Positions 45,773-54,422 of a stretch of 64,000 nucleotides of DNA are shown one piece after another. Source of the stretch: Stenotrophomonas maltophilia (GTDB taxonomy: Bacteria > Pseudomonadota > Gammaproteobacteria > Xanthomonadales > Xanthomonadaceae); assembly GCF_001676385.1 (NCBI RefSeq), contig NZ_LYVJ01000004.1:1-64000 (forward strand), in the 5' to 3' direction. The position numbers were made by a program, and so were the translations under genes. Every line of letters begins with the position of its first letter. Position 1 is the stretch's first letter. The notes under the pieces were generated by a model. It did no database searches, was not told the origin of the DNA, and was given only the letters and a program-made list of their open reading frames with translations.

Positions 45773-46516
45773 ATGTGTAACTTCAAGCGAAATCTGCTGG
45801 CAGGTGCGCTGTGCTCTTTGGGGTTGATCAGTGCCGTTCAGGCCCAGGCCGCAGTGACCATGATGGGCACGCGGGTGGTCTTTGACGGCGACACCAATGA
45901 AGTCACGGTCCGGTTGCAGAATGTGGGCGAAATGCCGTCGCTGGTGCAGGTATGGATCGACGATGGCGACGCCAATGCGGCCCCTTCGTCCCTGAAGGTG
46001 CCCTTCATTGTCCGGCCACCCGTGTTTCGCATCAACGGCGGGAAGTCGCAGGTAATCCGCATCGCGAAGGCCGGCGAGGACCTGCCCGGTGACCGTGAGA
46101 GCCTATTTGGCTTCAACGTGCTGGACATGCCCGCATCGGCGCCGACGCAGAACAATGATGAAGGTGCGACGCTTCAGTTGGTCGTGCGCACCCGGGTCAA
46201 GTTGTTCTACCGGCCCAAGGGTCTGACGCGCGCAGCAGCCGCCAAGGCGCCAACGCAGCTGCAGTGGCAGGTAGTGGATGAAGCCGGCGCCCGTGCATTG
46301 CGCGTAAGCAATCCCACGCCCTATCACGTCATCCTCAAGAAGGTCGTTTCTGCGGGCGTCGCGGCGGATGAGACGGTGATCTCACCGCTGTCCAGCCACA
46401 GCTACCGCCTTGCGCCACAGCAGCACCAAGCACTGAAGGACTCGATCAACTTCGAGTACGCGGCCAGTGACACCGGCGTCGTGATCAAGGCCCAGGCGCC
46501 GCTGTCCCGTCCCTGA
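45773..46516 (+). CDS. Fimbrial periplasmic chaperone 1 (PapD-like)
   Basis: This 247-residue two-domain immunoglobulin-like chaperone has a signal peptide (ending VQAQAA) and TMMGTRVVFDGDTNEVTVRLQN at the first strand. LVQVWIDDGDA, FIVRPPVFRINGGKSQVIRI (F1-G1 region) and LFGFNVLDMP match the PapD/FGL group. The conserved Arg/Lys pair binds the pilin C-terminus. GAGGGAATG precedes the start. It is the first of three chaperones in the operon. Confidence 0.9.
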   Translation: MCNFKRNLLAGALCSLGLISAVQAQAAVTMMGTRVVFDGDTNEVTVRLQNVGEMPSLVQVWIDDGDANAAPSSLKVPFIVRPPVFRINGGKSQVIRIAKAGEDLPGDRESLFGFNVLDMPASAPTQNNDEGATLQLVVRTRVKLFYRPKGLTRAAAAKAPTQLQWQVVDEAGARALRVSNPTPYHVILKKVVSAGVAADETVISPLSSHSYRLAPQQHQALKDSINFEYAASDTGVVIKAQAPLSRP

Positions 46517-46601
46517 CCGACGCAACTTCTTCCCATCCTTGTTGTCATCCGGGTCGGTATCGCCCCGGGCGGCCTGCTGCGTCCATGCCCCGGAAACTGC
46601 C

Positions 46602-49211
46602 ATGAACAATCGCCACCCACACCTGCTGCCGCGCCATAACCGCCTTGCCGCGGCTGTGCTTGTCGCACTGCTGCCGGTGGGCGCGCTGGCTGCACCTTCG
46701 CTGGAATTCAACACCGCATTCCTGCACGGTGCCGATAGCGGCCAGATCGATATCAGCCGCTTCGAAACCGACGGGCTGTTGCCGGGTACCTACAGTGCCG
46801 ACATCATCGTCAACGACGTTTCGGTGGGGCGGCGCGAGATCGAAGCTCGCACCATGGAAAGCGGCGAAGTGCGAGTCTGCCTGGACCCTGCGCTGTTCGA
46901 CATGCTGCCGCTGAACATGGGCAAGCTGGAGGCTGCCCGCCAGCAGCATGAAGGCGAGCCGTTGCTGGCGTTTCCGCAGGCCCCGACCTGCGAGGCGCTG
47001 TCCCGTTTCATTCCTTCAGCGCTCGCCACGCTCGACGCGGGCGAGCAGCGCCTGGAGATCTCCATTCCGCACGCCTATGTGGACTCGCGCCGCGAAGGCT
47101 GGGTGGATCCGTCGCGCTGGGATCCGGGCATCAATGCGCTGCTGCTGAACTACCACGTCAACCATACCGAGATGGAGCAGGGTGGGCGGCGCGTCAATCA
47201 TACCGGCGCCAGCCTGGACGCCGGCCTGAATCTCGGCGCGTGGCGGTTCCGCCACAGCGGCTACTTCTCGCAGAACTCCAATGGTGATCGCAGCTATGTA
47301 GCCAGCCGCAGCTACGCCGAGCGCGAAGTGCGCCGCTGGAACGCACAGCTGACGCTGGGTGAGTCATCCACCGCAGGCGATCTGTTCAGTTCGGTCAACT
47401 ATCTGGGCGCCAACCTGCGTACCGATACGCGCATGCTGCCGGAAATCTACGGCAACTATGCACCCATCGTCAGCGGTGTCGCGCAGACCAACGCCAGGGT
47501 TACCATCAGCCAGCGTGGCCGGGTCATCCGCGAGATCACCGTGGCGCCGGGTCCATTCGAGATCGATGATCTGAGCAACACGTCAGGCGGCGGTGACCTG
47601 GAAGTGGAAGTGACCGAGGCCGACGGGCGCGTGGAGCGCTTCGTGGTTCCCTATGCGTCAGTGCCGCAGCTGCTGCGCCAGGGCCAACAGCGCTCCAGCC
47701 TCACCGTGGGCACGCTGCAGGGCACCTCGCACGACGAGCCCGCGTTCGTCGAAGCCACCGTGCGACGTGGCGTCGGCAGTGGGTTCACCGGCTACGGCGG
47801 TGCGCTGGTGTCCGAGGGGTATCATTCGCTGGTGCTCGGTGGTGCGCTGAATACCCGCATCGGTGCCTTCGCTGGCGACGTTACGTTCTCGGATACCCGC
47901 TTCTCCGACCCGGTTGAGGGGTTCGGCAAGAGCATGTGGGGGCAATCCTACCGCTTGGCCTACAGCCGCAGCTTCAACGCCGCCACGAGCTTTACCCTCT
48001 CGGCCTACCGCTATTCCACCGACGGCTTCCTGAGCTTCAACGATGCGGCGCGCCTGCGCGAAGACATTGCCAACGGTAACGGCGCAAGGAGTGTAATGCG
48101 CCAGCGCAGCCGTCTGGACCTCACCGTCCGCCAGCGCATTGGCAAGGGCACGCTTTCGCTGACCGGCAACACCACCGACTACTGGAACGAAAACCGGCGT
48201 ACCACCAATTTCTCGCTGGGCTACAACGGGCAGATCGGTCGGGCGAGCTACAGCATCAGCGCACGACGTACGCTGGAATCTTCACTGTTCAACAGTGGTG
48301 CCCAGCGCCAGAGCACCGGTGCCTTCCTGACGCTGAGCATGCCGCTGGGCGTGGCCCCACGCGCACCACGCCTGAGCGCCAGTGCCGGCAGCGACCGTAC
48401 GGGCAACAGCTACCGCTTGGGCGTTGGCGGCAACTTTGGTGAGGAACAACAGGGAACCTACAGCGCATCATACAACCGCAATCCCACTGGCAGTGACCTG
48501 AGCGCCAACGTGGCCTACTTGACGCCTGCCGCGCAGCTGGGCGTGGGTTGGGACAAGCGCAGCGGTGGCCAGCAGCTGGGCCTGTCGGCCAGCGGTGGGC
48601 TGGTACTGCACTCAGGCGGGCTGACCTTCAGTCAACGCCTGGGCGATACCGTGGGCCTGGTTCATGTGCCGGACGCCCAGGGCGCGCGAGTGGGACACAT
48701 GAGGGGAATCAAGACCAATCGGCAGGGTTATGCGGTGGTCCCGTACCTGAGCGCCTATCGACTCAATGAGATTTCCGTGGACCCGCGGGGGCTGCCGCTG
48801 GACATCGAATTGAAGAGCGGCTCGGTAACGGCGGTGCCCACCTCCGGCGCCGTGGTCCGCGCGGTCATTCCGACTGCCAGCGGCCGAAGCGCGCTGATCG
48901 AGGCGCTGCAGGGCAATGGCGAGCCGCTGCCGTTTGGCCTGGACGTTGTCAATGACGACGGCGAAGCCGTGGGCGTGGTTGGCCAGGGCAGCCGCCTCTG
49001 GGTGCGTGGCATTGATGTGGCGGGACAGCTGCACGTTGATCTGGGGGGGGCAGCGGGCCGCTGCACCATCGAATACGACCTCGACCGGAGTGCCGACGGA
49101 ATGCTGCTGCTGTCGCGCTGCGAATCCAGCTCGATCGCGGATTCCACGGTGGACCCGAATGCCGCGCAGGCGGCTCGGCCGACCGTGCGGGAGGAGGTCG
49201 CTGCCCGCTGA
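46602..49211 (+). CDS. Fimbrial outer-membrane usher
   Basis: This 869-residue usher has a signal peptide (LAAAVLVALLPVGALA), an N-terminal chaperone-binding domain (LEFNTAFLHGADSGQIDISRF, then VCLDPALFDML), and a 24-stranded barrel with the usual GAYVDSRREGWVDPSRWD-type entry and RGRVIREITVAPGPFEIDDL segment before the plug. C-terminal domains end with SRCESSS. Ushers assemble pilins handed over by the chaperones. Only one usher is present for three chaperones, so all of them should deliver subunits to this pore. Confidence 0.92.
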   Translation: MNNRHPHLLPRHNRLAAAVLVALLPVGALAAPSLEFNTAFLHGADSGQIDISRFETDGLLPGTYSADIIVNDVSVGRREIEARTMESGEVRVCLDPALFDMLPLNMGKLEAARQQHEGEPLLAFPQAPTCEALSRFIPSALATLDAGEQRLEISIPHAYVDSRREGWVDPSRWDPGINALLLNYHVNHTEMEQGGRRVNHTGASLDAGLNLGAWRFRHSGYFSQNSNGDRSYVASRSYAEREVRRWNAQLTLGESSTAGDLFSSVNYLGANLRTDTRMLPEIYGNYAPIVSGVAQTNARVTISQRGRVIREITVAPGPFEIDDLSNTSGGGDLEVEVTEADGRVERFVVPYASVPQLLRQGQQRSSLTVGTLQGTSHDEPAFVEATVRRGVGSGFTGYGGALVSEGYHSLVLGGALNTRIGAFAGDVTFSDTRFSDPVEGFGKSMWGQSYRLAYSRSFNAATSFTLSAYRYSTDGFLSFNDAARLREDIANGNGARSVMRQRSRLDLTVRQRIGKGTLSLTGNTTDYWNENRRTTNFSLGYNGQIGRASYSISARRTLESSLFNSGAQRQSTGAFLTLSMPLGVAPRAPRLSASAGSDRTGNSYRLGVGGNFGEEQQGTYSASYNRNPTGSDLSANVAYLTPAAQLGVGWDKRSGGQQLGLSASGGLVLHSGGLTFSQRLGDTVGLVHVPDAQGARVGHMRGIKTNRQGYAVVPYLSAYRLNEISVDPRGLPLDIELKSGSVTAVPTSGAVVRAVIPTASGRSALIEALQGNGEPLPFGLDVVNDDGEAVGVVGQGSRLWVRGIDVAGQLHVDLGGAAGRCTIEYDLDRSADGMLLLSRCESSSIADSTVDPNAAQAARPTVREEVAAR

Positions 49212-49267
49212 GCCGGGTGGCGGCCGTTCCCATGACATTTCATTCAACGAACAAGGCAGGACACATC

Positions 49268-50308
49268 ATGAGCCAGATCCGCCCTGCAAGACCCATCGTC
49301 TCCGCCCGCGGCTGCATGCTTGCGCTGCTGTTGGCAGGGGGCCTCCCTGGCGTGGCCGCTGCATGCACGCCGACGCCATCGGACATGGACCCCTCCGCAG
49401 GTACACCAAGATACTGGGAGTACACGGGCGACAGGGAGCCCCTGATGGGATGGATTGAGGTCTGGGGAAGCGCGGCCATTCCCAGCAATCAGCTCTACCG
49501 AGGCTGCGCAACTGACGCGTCGGTCTTCTACGAACCCATTGAATTCAGCCCGGACTTGACCTATGCAGGCTACGAGGTGGATGGCGCAGCGGTCTTTCAC
49601 GTTGGCACACAGCTCGGCGTTCAGTTCCAGATTGCGACCCATGACGGCAGCGGAAACTGGTATGGCTATCAGAATGTTGGCGCTGGGGGACTTGAGCTGA
49701 ACGGCTATCACGCTAGCGGAAATGTCTTCATAAAGATCCGGTACAGGTACATCGCCACGGCCTACCCTTCTTCCGACAGGTTGGAAGCGGGCGAATTCTC
49801 GTGGAACTTTACCAATCTCTCGAGGCCCGCCCTGAGCTACAGCAAGACGACGAACACGCATGTCATCCATAAGTATGTTCCGCCGCCGGAGCCCACCTGT
49901 TACTTTTCCGCGAACCCGCCGAAGACGCTGCCGCTTCCCGATGGTCATGCCATGAAAATGAAGAACCCGGGAGACAGCAGTGACCCCGTCAGCTTTTCCT
50001 GGCGCTTCGGCTGCAATTCCACCTCACCTGGAGCTGAAATTGTCTACACCCCGACCACGAATTATTCGGGGCTGGCGACTGGGCGCATGGCGATCGAGGC
50101 GGGCGCAGACGCGGCTGAAGGCGTTGAGATTGAAGTGCGACGTGCGACCTCCTCAACAGCGACGAAGGCGCCGGTCAGGTTTGGCTCTTCTTATTATCGC
50201 GGGACATCAGGAACCGAATATCTGGATGTGCGCTATGTCCGGACTACTGGTGATCTGAAAGCCGGGTTGGCCAACGCAGGGCTCAAGATCGAGGTGGACA
50301 CTTACTGA
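49268..50308 (+). CDS. Fimbrial adhesin-like subunit 1
   Basis: This 346-residue protein has a signal peptide (GCMLALLLAGGLPGVAAA). The N-terminal part (to about 200) is Tyr/Trp-rich with two cysteines and has no pilin pattern, as in tip adhesin lectin domains. From about residue 210 a pilin-type domain begins (EPTCYFSANPPKTL, Cys, then RFGCNSTS) and ends IEVDTY. This two-domain order is that of tip adhesins. The receptor is unknown. It starts 57 bp after the usher stop with an AAGGCAGGA ribosome site. Confidence 0.75.
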   Translation: MSQIRPARPIVSARGCMLALLLAGGLPGVAAACTPTPSDMDPSAGTPRYWEYTGDREPLMGWIEVWGSAAIPSNQLYRGCATDASVFYEPIEFSPDLTYAGYEVDGAAVFHVGTQLGVQFQIATHDGSGNWYGYQNVGAGGLELNGYHASGNVFIKIRYRYIATAYPSSDRLEAGEFSWNFTNLSRPALSYSKTTNTHVIHKYVPPPEPTCYFSANPPKTLPLPDGHAMKMKNPGDSSDPVSFSWRFGCNSTSPGAEIVYTPTTNYSGLATGRMAIEAGADAAEGVEIEVRRATSSTATKAPVRFGSSYYRGTSGTEYLDVRYVRTTGDLKAGLANAGLKIEVDTY

Positions 50309-50347
50309 GGGTGGCGGCCGTCGCGGCCCGTCGCCACGGGAGACGCA

Positions 50348-51076
50348 ATGATGATGCATGTTCTGAAGTGGTTGTTGCTTGCGTGTGCAGGAGCGGTTCC
50401 CGCTGTTGCACATGCGGACCTGGCCGTGCACAGGACGCGCATCGTGCATGCCGGTGGCGAGGCAAGCACGACGCTGCGCATCTGGAACCAAGGGAAGACC
50501 GCGTCGCTCGTGCAGGCATGGATAGACGCCGGAGATCGCAGTGCTTCGCCGGAACAGCTCAGGCTGCCATTTGCCGTGGTGCCGCCCTTGCTTAGGTTGC
50601 AGCCAGGGGCAAACCGGGATCTGCGTGTGCAGCTGGTCAATGCGGCCGGGCTGCCGCAGGACCGTGAATCGGTGTTCTGGCTGAACATACTGGACGTGCC
50701 CGGCAGAGCCAAAGATGCGGGGTCACCCGCTTTCGAGTACTCGGTCAGGTGGCGGCTGAAGCTGTTTCATCGCCCGGCCGGGTTGCCCGGGAGTGCCTCG
50801 GAGGCAGCCGACGGCCTGCGTTGGAACGTCGAAACGTTGCCGGACGGTCGGCTTCGGATCCATGCCCGCAATGACAGCCCCTATCATGTGAGTCTTGCGG
50901 AGGTGACAATGGGCACTCAGCCGCTGGAGGTAGGGGCAGATCAGGCGCTGGTGTCGCCATACTCCGACTGGTCGCTTGACGCACCCGCGCAGGGCGCGCG
51001 ATCTGGCTTGGAGGACCTGGAGTTCGTCTGGATAGACGATCAGGACGAGCGGCACATGAGCAGGGCTGCATTCTGA
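50348..51076 (+). CDS. Fimbrial periplasmic chaperone 2 (PapD-like)
   Basis: This 242-residue chaperone has a signal peptide (WLLLACAGAVPAVAHA) and the same framework as chaperone 1: ADLAVHRTRIVHAGG, LVQAWIDAGDRSA, PFAVVPPLLRLQPGANRDLRV, ESVFWLNILDVPG, and a C-terminal domain ending EFVWIDDQ. It lies between the two adhesin-like genes and probably serves one of them. The initiator is the first of three ATG-like codons at 50348. Confidence 0.9.
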   Translation: MMMHVLKWLLLACAGAVPAVAHADLAVHRTRIVHAGGEASTTLRIWNQGKTASLVQAWIDAGDRSASPEQLRLPFAVVPPLLRLQPGANRDLRVQLVNAAGLPQDRESVFWLNILDVPGRAKDAGSPAFEYSVRWRLKLFHRPAGLPGSASEAADGLRWNVETLPDGRLRIHARNDSPYHVSLAEVTMGTQPLEVGADQALVSPYSDWSLDAPAQGARSGLEDLEFVWIDDQDERHMSRAAF

Positions 51077-51178
51077 CGCATTCCCGGGACGGAGTGCGGG
51101 GACCATGGACGGCCCTTTCATTGTTGGCCGGTTAGGTGGATTATTGGCAGAACCCGGCCCAGTGATCCCAAGGTTCCC

Positions 51179-52231
51179 ATGTCGGCCAGTGCCTTACGTT
51201 CGAGCCGATGGAGCAGCAGTACCCGTTGCCGTGGCGCATGGGTTACCTTTGGCTGTATCGCCGCGCTGCTCATGCACTCTCAACACGCGCATGCTGCCCA
51301 TTGCGATGGTGGCGCCTATCCCGAAACCGAGATCCACCCACCCGGGCTGGTGGAGTTTTCGGCAAAGGGCGTCGAGGTGGGGCAGGGTCTGAGCCCCTGG
51401 ATCGCCACCAACGGGGGAGGGCGAACCGCCGAATTCCATTGCACCGCAGATGTGCCCATCAGCTATCGCATCGAAGGACATGGTGGGTACGTGGCTCGGT
51501 ATAACGAGAGCGGTGAGGAGTATCTGGTCTATCCTACCGGCGTTGCGGGCGTCGGCGTGGTCATTGGTGCGGTGTACTTCCGCAGTGTGGGAAGCAGGCC
51601 CAAACCCGCAGGCTACTACGAACACGAGGCTTATTCCGGCGCCAGCGGGATTGGCTATATCGGCGCAACCTTCTTCATCAAGTACGTCCGTACCGGCGAC
51701 ATAGCCAATGGCAGTGCTGCCACCAGCCGGGAGATGGTGATCGAGGCCCGGCTGTACGAGTCAGGGTCGGGCAGCCCGCTGCGCAAGCAGGTCTACATCA
51801 TGCCAACCACGCTGAAGATCCAGGATCGGCCCAGCTGCAGGGTTCGCCCCCAGAACGTTGACATGGGCAGGATCTTCGTGGGGTCGTTCAAGGGCGTCGG
51901 TACCACCGCTGGCGAACGCCGTTACGAGGTGGTACTGGATTGCGAGGCGGGCGTAGGGCAAGTGAATTTCCAGGCGGCTCCGACCACACCGGTGCTGGAT
52001 ACCGAACAGGGGCTGGCCGAGGCCAGCGGTGGGGTGCAGGGCGTGGGGTACCAGTTCCTGCTGGGCGACGGTTCGCCCATGCGCTTCTATGCGACGCACG
52101 AGTTTGGCTATGGGGCGGCAGGGGCGTCGGTGCTGAGCAAGACCTTTGGCGTGCGCTACCGGCAAGTGTCCCCCACCATCCTGCCTGGGCATGCAAACGC
52201 GGGCTTGACCTATACGCTCATCCTTCCGTGA
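51179..52231 (+). CDS. Fimbrial adhesin-like subunit 2
   Basis: This 350-residue exported protein has an Arg/Ser-rich N-terminus before the hydrophobic signal (VTFGCIAALLMHSQHAHA). An N-terminal domain without pilin motifs (to about 205) is followed by a pilin-like domain starting RPSCRVRPQNVDMGRIFVG with a Cys pair (VVLDCEAG). The end, AGLTYTLILP, resembles a donor-strand-complementing C-terminus. It is similar in plan, but not in sequence, to adhesin-like subunit 1. A role as tip adhesin or as major minor subunit is inferred from architecture. Confidence 0.75.
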   Translation: MSASALRSSRWSSSTRCRGAWVTFGCIAALLMHSQHAHAAHCDGGAYPETEIHPPGLVEFSAKGVEVGQGLSPWIATNGGGRTAEFHCTADVPISYRIEGHGGYVARYNESGEEYLVYPTGVAGVGVVIGAVYFRSVGSRPKPAGYYEHEAYSGASGIGYIGATFFIKYVRTGDIANGSAATSREMVIEARLYESGSGSPLRKQVYIMPTTLKIQDRPSCRVRPQNVDMGRIFVGSFKGVGTTAGERRYEVVLDCEAGVGQVNFQAAPTTPVLDTEQGLAEASGGVQGVGYQFLLGDGSPMRFYATHEFGYGAAGASVLSKTFGVRYRQVSPTILPGHANAGLTYTLILP

Positions 52232-52263
52232 CGGGGGGGGCGAATGACAGAACGGAGGCAGGC

Positions 52264-52971
52264 ATGAGCAGGTCCGTCGGTTTGTGGTGGTGCGCGATTG
52301 CCCTCATCCTCGCAGTTGCCGCCGCCGCGCGGGGAGAGGTCACCGTTGAAAGCACCCGCACGGTGTATCCGGCCGCACAGCAGGACGTCAGCATCCACTT
52401 GAAGAACGATGGGAATATTCCTTCGCTGTTGCAGACCTGGATCTCCGATGGCGACCTTGAACAGGCCCCGGAGGCGTCCAATGCGCCTTTCATCATCGAC
52501 AAGCCACTGCTTCGGCTGGAGCCGCACGGTTCCTACAACCTGAGGGTCCGGAGCATTCCGCAGCGTGCGCCTCGCGAAAAGCGCGAGTACCTGTATTGGT
52601 TGAACGTGCTGGAAATCCCACCCCGTGAAGCGGGCGCCGACAATGCCGTGCAGGTTGCCGTGCGTTTGCGCATGAAGGTGTTCTATCGCCCGGAGGGGGT
52701 GGGGGCCCCGGAAAATCCCGATGCCCGCGTATCCATGAAGGCAACGGTGGAGGGCCTGCAGATGCACAATGCCTCCCTCCATTACTTCAACATTGGTGAG
52801 ATGGCACTGGCCTCGCCAGAGGGGGAGCGTCAGGTCGGCAGTTTCTATCTGGAACCGGGCCAGACCCGTACGCTGCCACTGCCTGCGGGGTCGAAGGGAC
52901 CGCTTACAGCCGTGCGTTATGCGTGGGTGGACGATGACGGCGTCCTGCATCTACAGCGGCGTGATCTCTGA
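52264..52971 (+). CDS. Fimbrial periplasmic chaperone 3 (PapD-like)
   Basis: This 235-residue chaperone has a short signal peptide (WWCAIALILAVAAAARG), then EVTVESTRTVYPAAQQDVSI, LLQTWISDGDLEQ, FIIDKPLLRLEPHGSYNLRV and LYWLNVLEIPP. These correspond position by position to chaperones 1 and 2. A strong run of G/C (GGGGGGGCGAATG) lies just upstream, with GGAGG ahead of ATG 52264. It is the last gene of the operon. Confidence 0.9.
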   Translation: MSRSVGLWWCAIALILAVAAAARGEVTVESTRTVYPAAQQDVSIHLKNDGNIPSLLQTWISDGDLEQAPEASNAPFIIDKPLLRLEPHGSYNLRVRSIPQRAPREKREYLYWLNVLEIPPREAGADNAVQVAVRLRMKVFYRPEGVGAPENPDARVSMKATVEGLQMHNASLHYFNIGEMALASPEGERQVGSFYLEPGQTRTLPLPAGSKGPLTAVRYAWVDDDGVLHLQRRDL

Positions 52972-53194
52972 GGTGGGTCTGTCGCCATCGGCGCTGTAGT
53001 CGACTTGAATGCCATGGCCGGTCAAGGAATGCGCGCCGTGTAGACAGATGAGGAGCGCCCGGACAGGGGAGGCGCAAGTAGTTGAAAAGTCGGGCCTGTT
53101 GTCGATATGCGACAATAGCGCCGCTGCGTGAAGATCACGGTCTGTGCACTCGGGTTGCTTGGCGCCTGCCCCCCCGATGTGCGCATGATGGAGT
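52972..53194. other. Intergenic region after fimbrial operon
   Basis: It has no gene. It contains TTGTCG-ATATG-CGACAA, a small inverted repeat at 53099-53115. A TTGAAA hexamer at 53082-53087, about 18 bp from TATGCG, could be a weak promoter for the structured region that follows. Confidence 0.4.
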
Positions 53195-53403
53195 GCCACC
53201 GAAAAAGGGTGGCCGGGTGTGGAAACCCGTCGAGAAAGTGGTGTTTACGCTTACCAGCCGGCGTCGCCTTGTGCGGCGCCGGCTGGTAATCCGTCCGTGC
53301 TTTATGGCGGGCGGTACGTGAGGTGCGCGCAAGTGCATCTACCCGAGCTGCCACGCTCTCGCGGGTTTCCACCACGTACCGTCCGCCGCCTTTGTTAAGG
53401 CGG
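53195..53403 (+). ncRNA. Densely structured RNA leader candidate
   Basis: Successive inverted repeats on the plus strand: GCCACC-N7-GGTGGC (53195-53213), CGGGT-GTGGAA-ACCCG (53214-53229), a perfect 13-bp stem TTACCAGCCGGCG with CGCCGGCTGGTAA (53251-53289), a 15-bp stem 53306-53320 with 53373-53387 (one G-U) enclosing ACCCG/CGGGT (53341-53366), and CCGCCTT-TGTT-AAGGCGG (53386-53403). The next gene starts 31 nt later. No U-tract follows, so an intrinsic terminator is unlikely. It could be a leader that regulates the small gene, a trans-acting RNA or part of a mobile element. I recall no Rfam family with this order, but I cannot search. Confidence 0.55.
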
Positions 53404-53434
53404 TGGTCCCGCATGCCTTGCACGGAGACCTGCC

Positions 53435-53791
53435 ATGAACGCATCGGAGTTCCCCCATCAGCACGCCCCGGCCAATGCCGATGAAGGGCACGACATCGCG
53501 TCTGATCCCAACAGCCTGATGGCCCTGCTGCTTCGCATCGGCCTGGGCGCCGCGGCCGACGGCCAGCCTTGGCCCGAGCGCCACCAGCTGCCCGGCCGCT
53601 GCCTGGCGTTGGCCGATGCCGATGGCGCACTGGCCGGGCTGCGCATCGTGCAGGAAATCCTGCTGGCCGCCGAACGCGCCCGCCAGAACGGCGGCCCGGA
53701 GCAATACGTGGGCGATCGCGTGATGGAAGGGCTGAAGCTGGCGGCATTGGCGTTGACCAGCCATGCCATCTATCGCCTGCAGCCGGAATGA
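53435..53791 (+). CDS. Small cytoplasmic protein of unknown function
   Basis: This 118-residue acidic protein has no signal peptide and no membrane segment. The N-terminus is His/Asp-rich (HQHAPANADEGHD), and the rest is alpha-helical (SLMALLLRIGLGAAADG, GLRIVQEILLAAERAR, VMEGLKLAALALTSHAIY). Short Pseudomonas proteins with an acidic start and helical hydrophobic end (DUF3077/DUF6124 types) came to mind, but this is only a resemblance. GGAG lies 11 nt before the start. It is directly downstream of the structured RNA candidate, so regulation by that leader is the obvious hypothesis. Confidence 0.6.
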   Translation: MNASEFPHQHAPANADEGHDIASDPNSLMALLLRIGLGAAADGQPWPERHQLPGRCLALADADGALAGLRIVQEILLAAERARQNGGPEQYVGDRVMEGLKLAALALTSHAIYRLQPE

Positions 53792-53816
53792 AACGCAGAT
53801 CCACACCTTGCGTGAA

Positions 53817-54420
53817 TGCTATTCGCGGATTGCCTGATGACCTGTAGCGAGCCTACGCTCGGCTCAGCGGACGAAACGGAGCCGAGCATGGCTCGGCTCT
53901 ACAGGAGATCCACGAGCGTAGAACCACGCCATGCATGGAGGCCGTTCGCGGATTGCCTGATGACCTGTAGAGCCGAGCCTACGCTCGGCTCAGCGAACGA
54001 AACGGAGCCGAGCATGGCTCGGCTCTACAGGGGATCCATGAGCGTAGGACCACGCCATGCATGGATGCCGTTCGCAGATTGCCTGATGGCCTGTAGAGCC
54101 GAGCCCATGCTCGGCTCAGCGGACGAAACGGAGCCGAGCATGGCTCGGCTCTACAGGGGATCCACGAGCGTAGAACCACGCCGTGCATGGATGCCGTTCG
54201 CGGATTGCCTGACGACCTGTAGAGCCGAGCCTACGCTCGGCTCAGCGGGCGAACGGAGCCGAGCATGGCTCGGCTCTACAGGGGATCCACGAGCGTAGAA
54301 CCACGCCATGCATGGATGCCGTTCGCGGATTGCCTGATGGCCTGTAGAGCCGAGCCTACGCTCGGCTCAGCGGACGAAACGGAGCCGAGCATGGCTCGGC
54401 TCTACAGGGGTTCCACGCCA
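53817..54420. repeat. Tandem array of five SMAG-dimer units
   Basis: Five direct repeats of about 125 bp each (marker GATTGCCTGAT at about 53828, 53951, 54077, 54203, 54328) fill the gap between two convergent genes. Every unit contains GTAGAGCCGAGCCTACGCTC, an inverse partner GAGCCGAGCATGGCTCGGCTC before CTAC, and a further GTAG-ACCACGCCATGCATGG monomer. Units differ by a few bases, for example a missing GC in the first and GC/AT changes in the loops. It is not a CRISPR: the units are back to back, without spacers. Confidence 0.85.
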
Positions 54421-54422
54421 GC

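Noticed and set aside
53022..53804. 260-codon minus-strand frame through the structured region
   Set aside because: The palindromic arms generate the open frame; no ribosome site and Arg/Pro/Ala-rich product. The structure on the plus strand explains it better.
53817..54420. CRISPR array
   Set aside because: Units are about 125 bp, directly joined, contain SMAG palindromes, and have no unique spacers or cas genes nearby.
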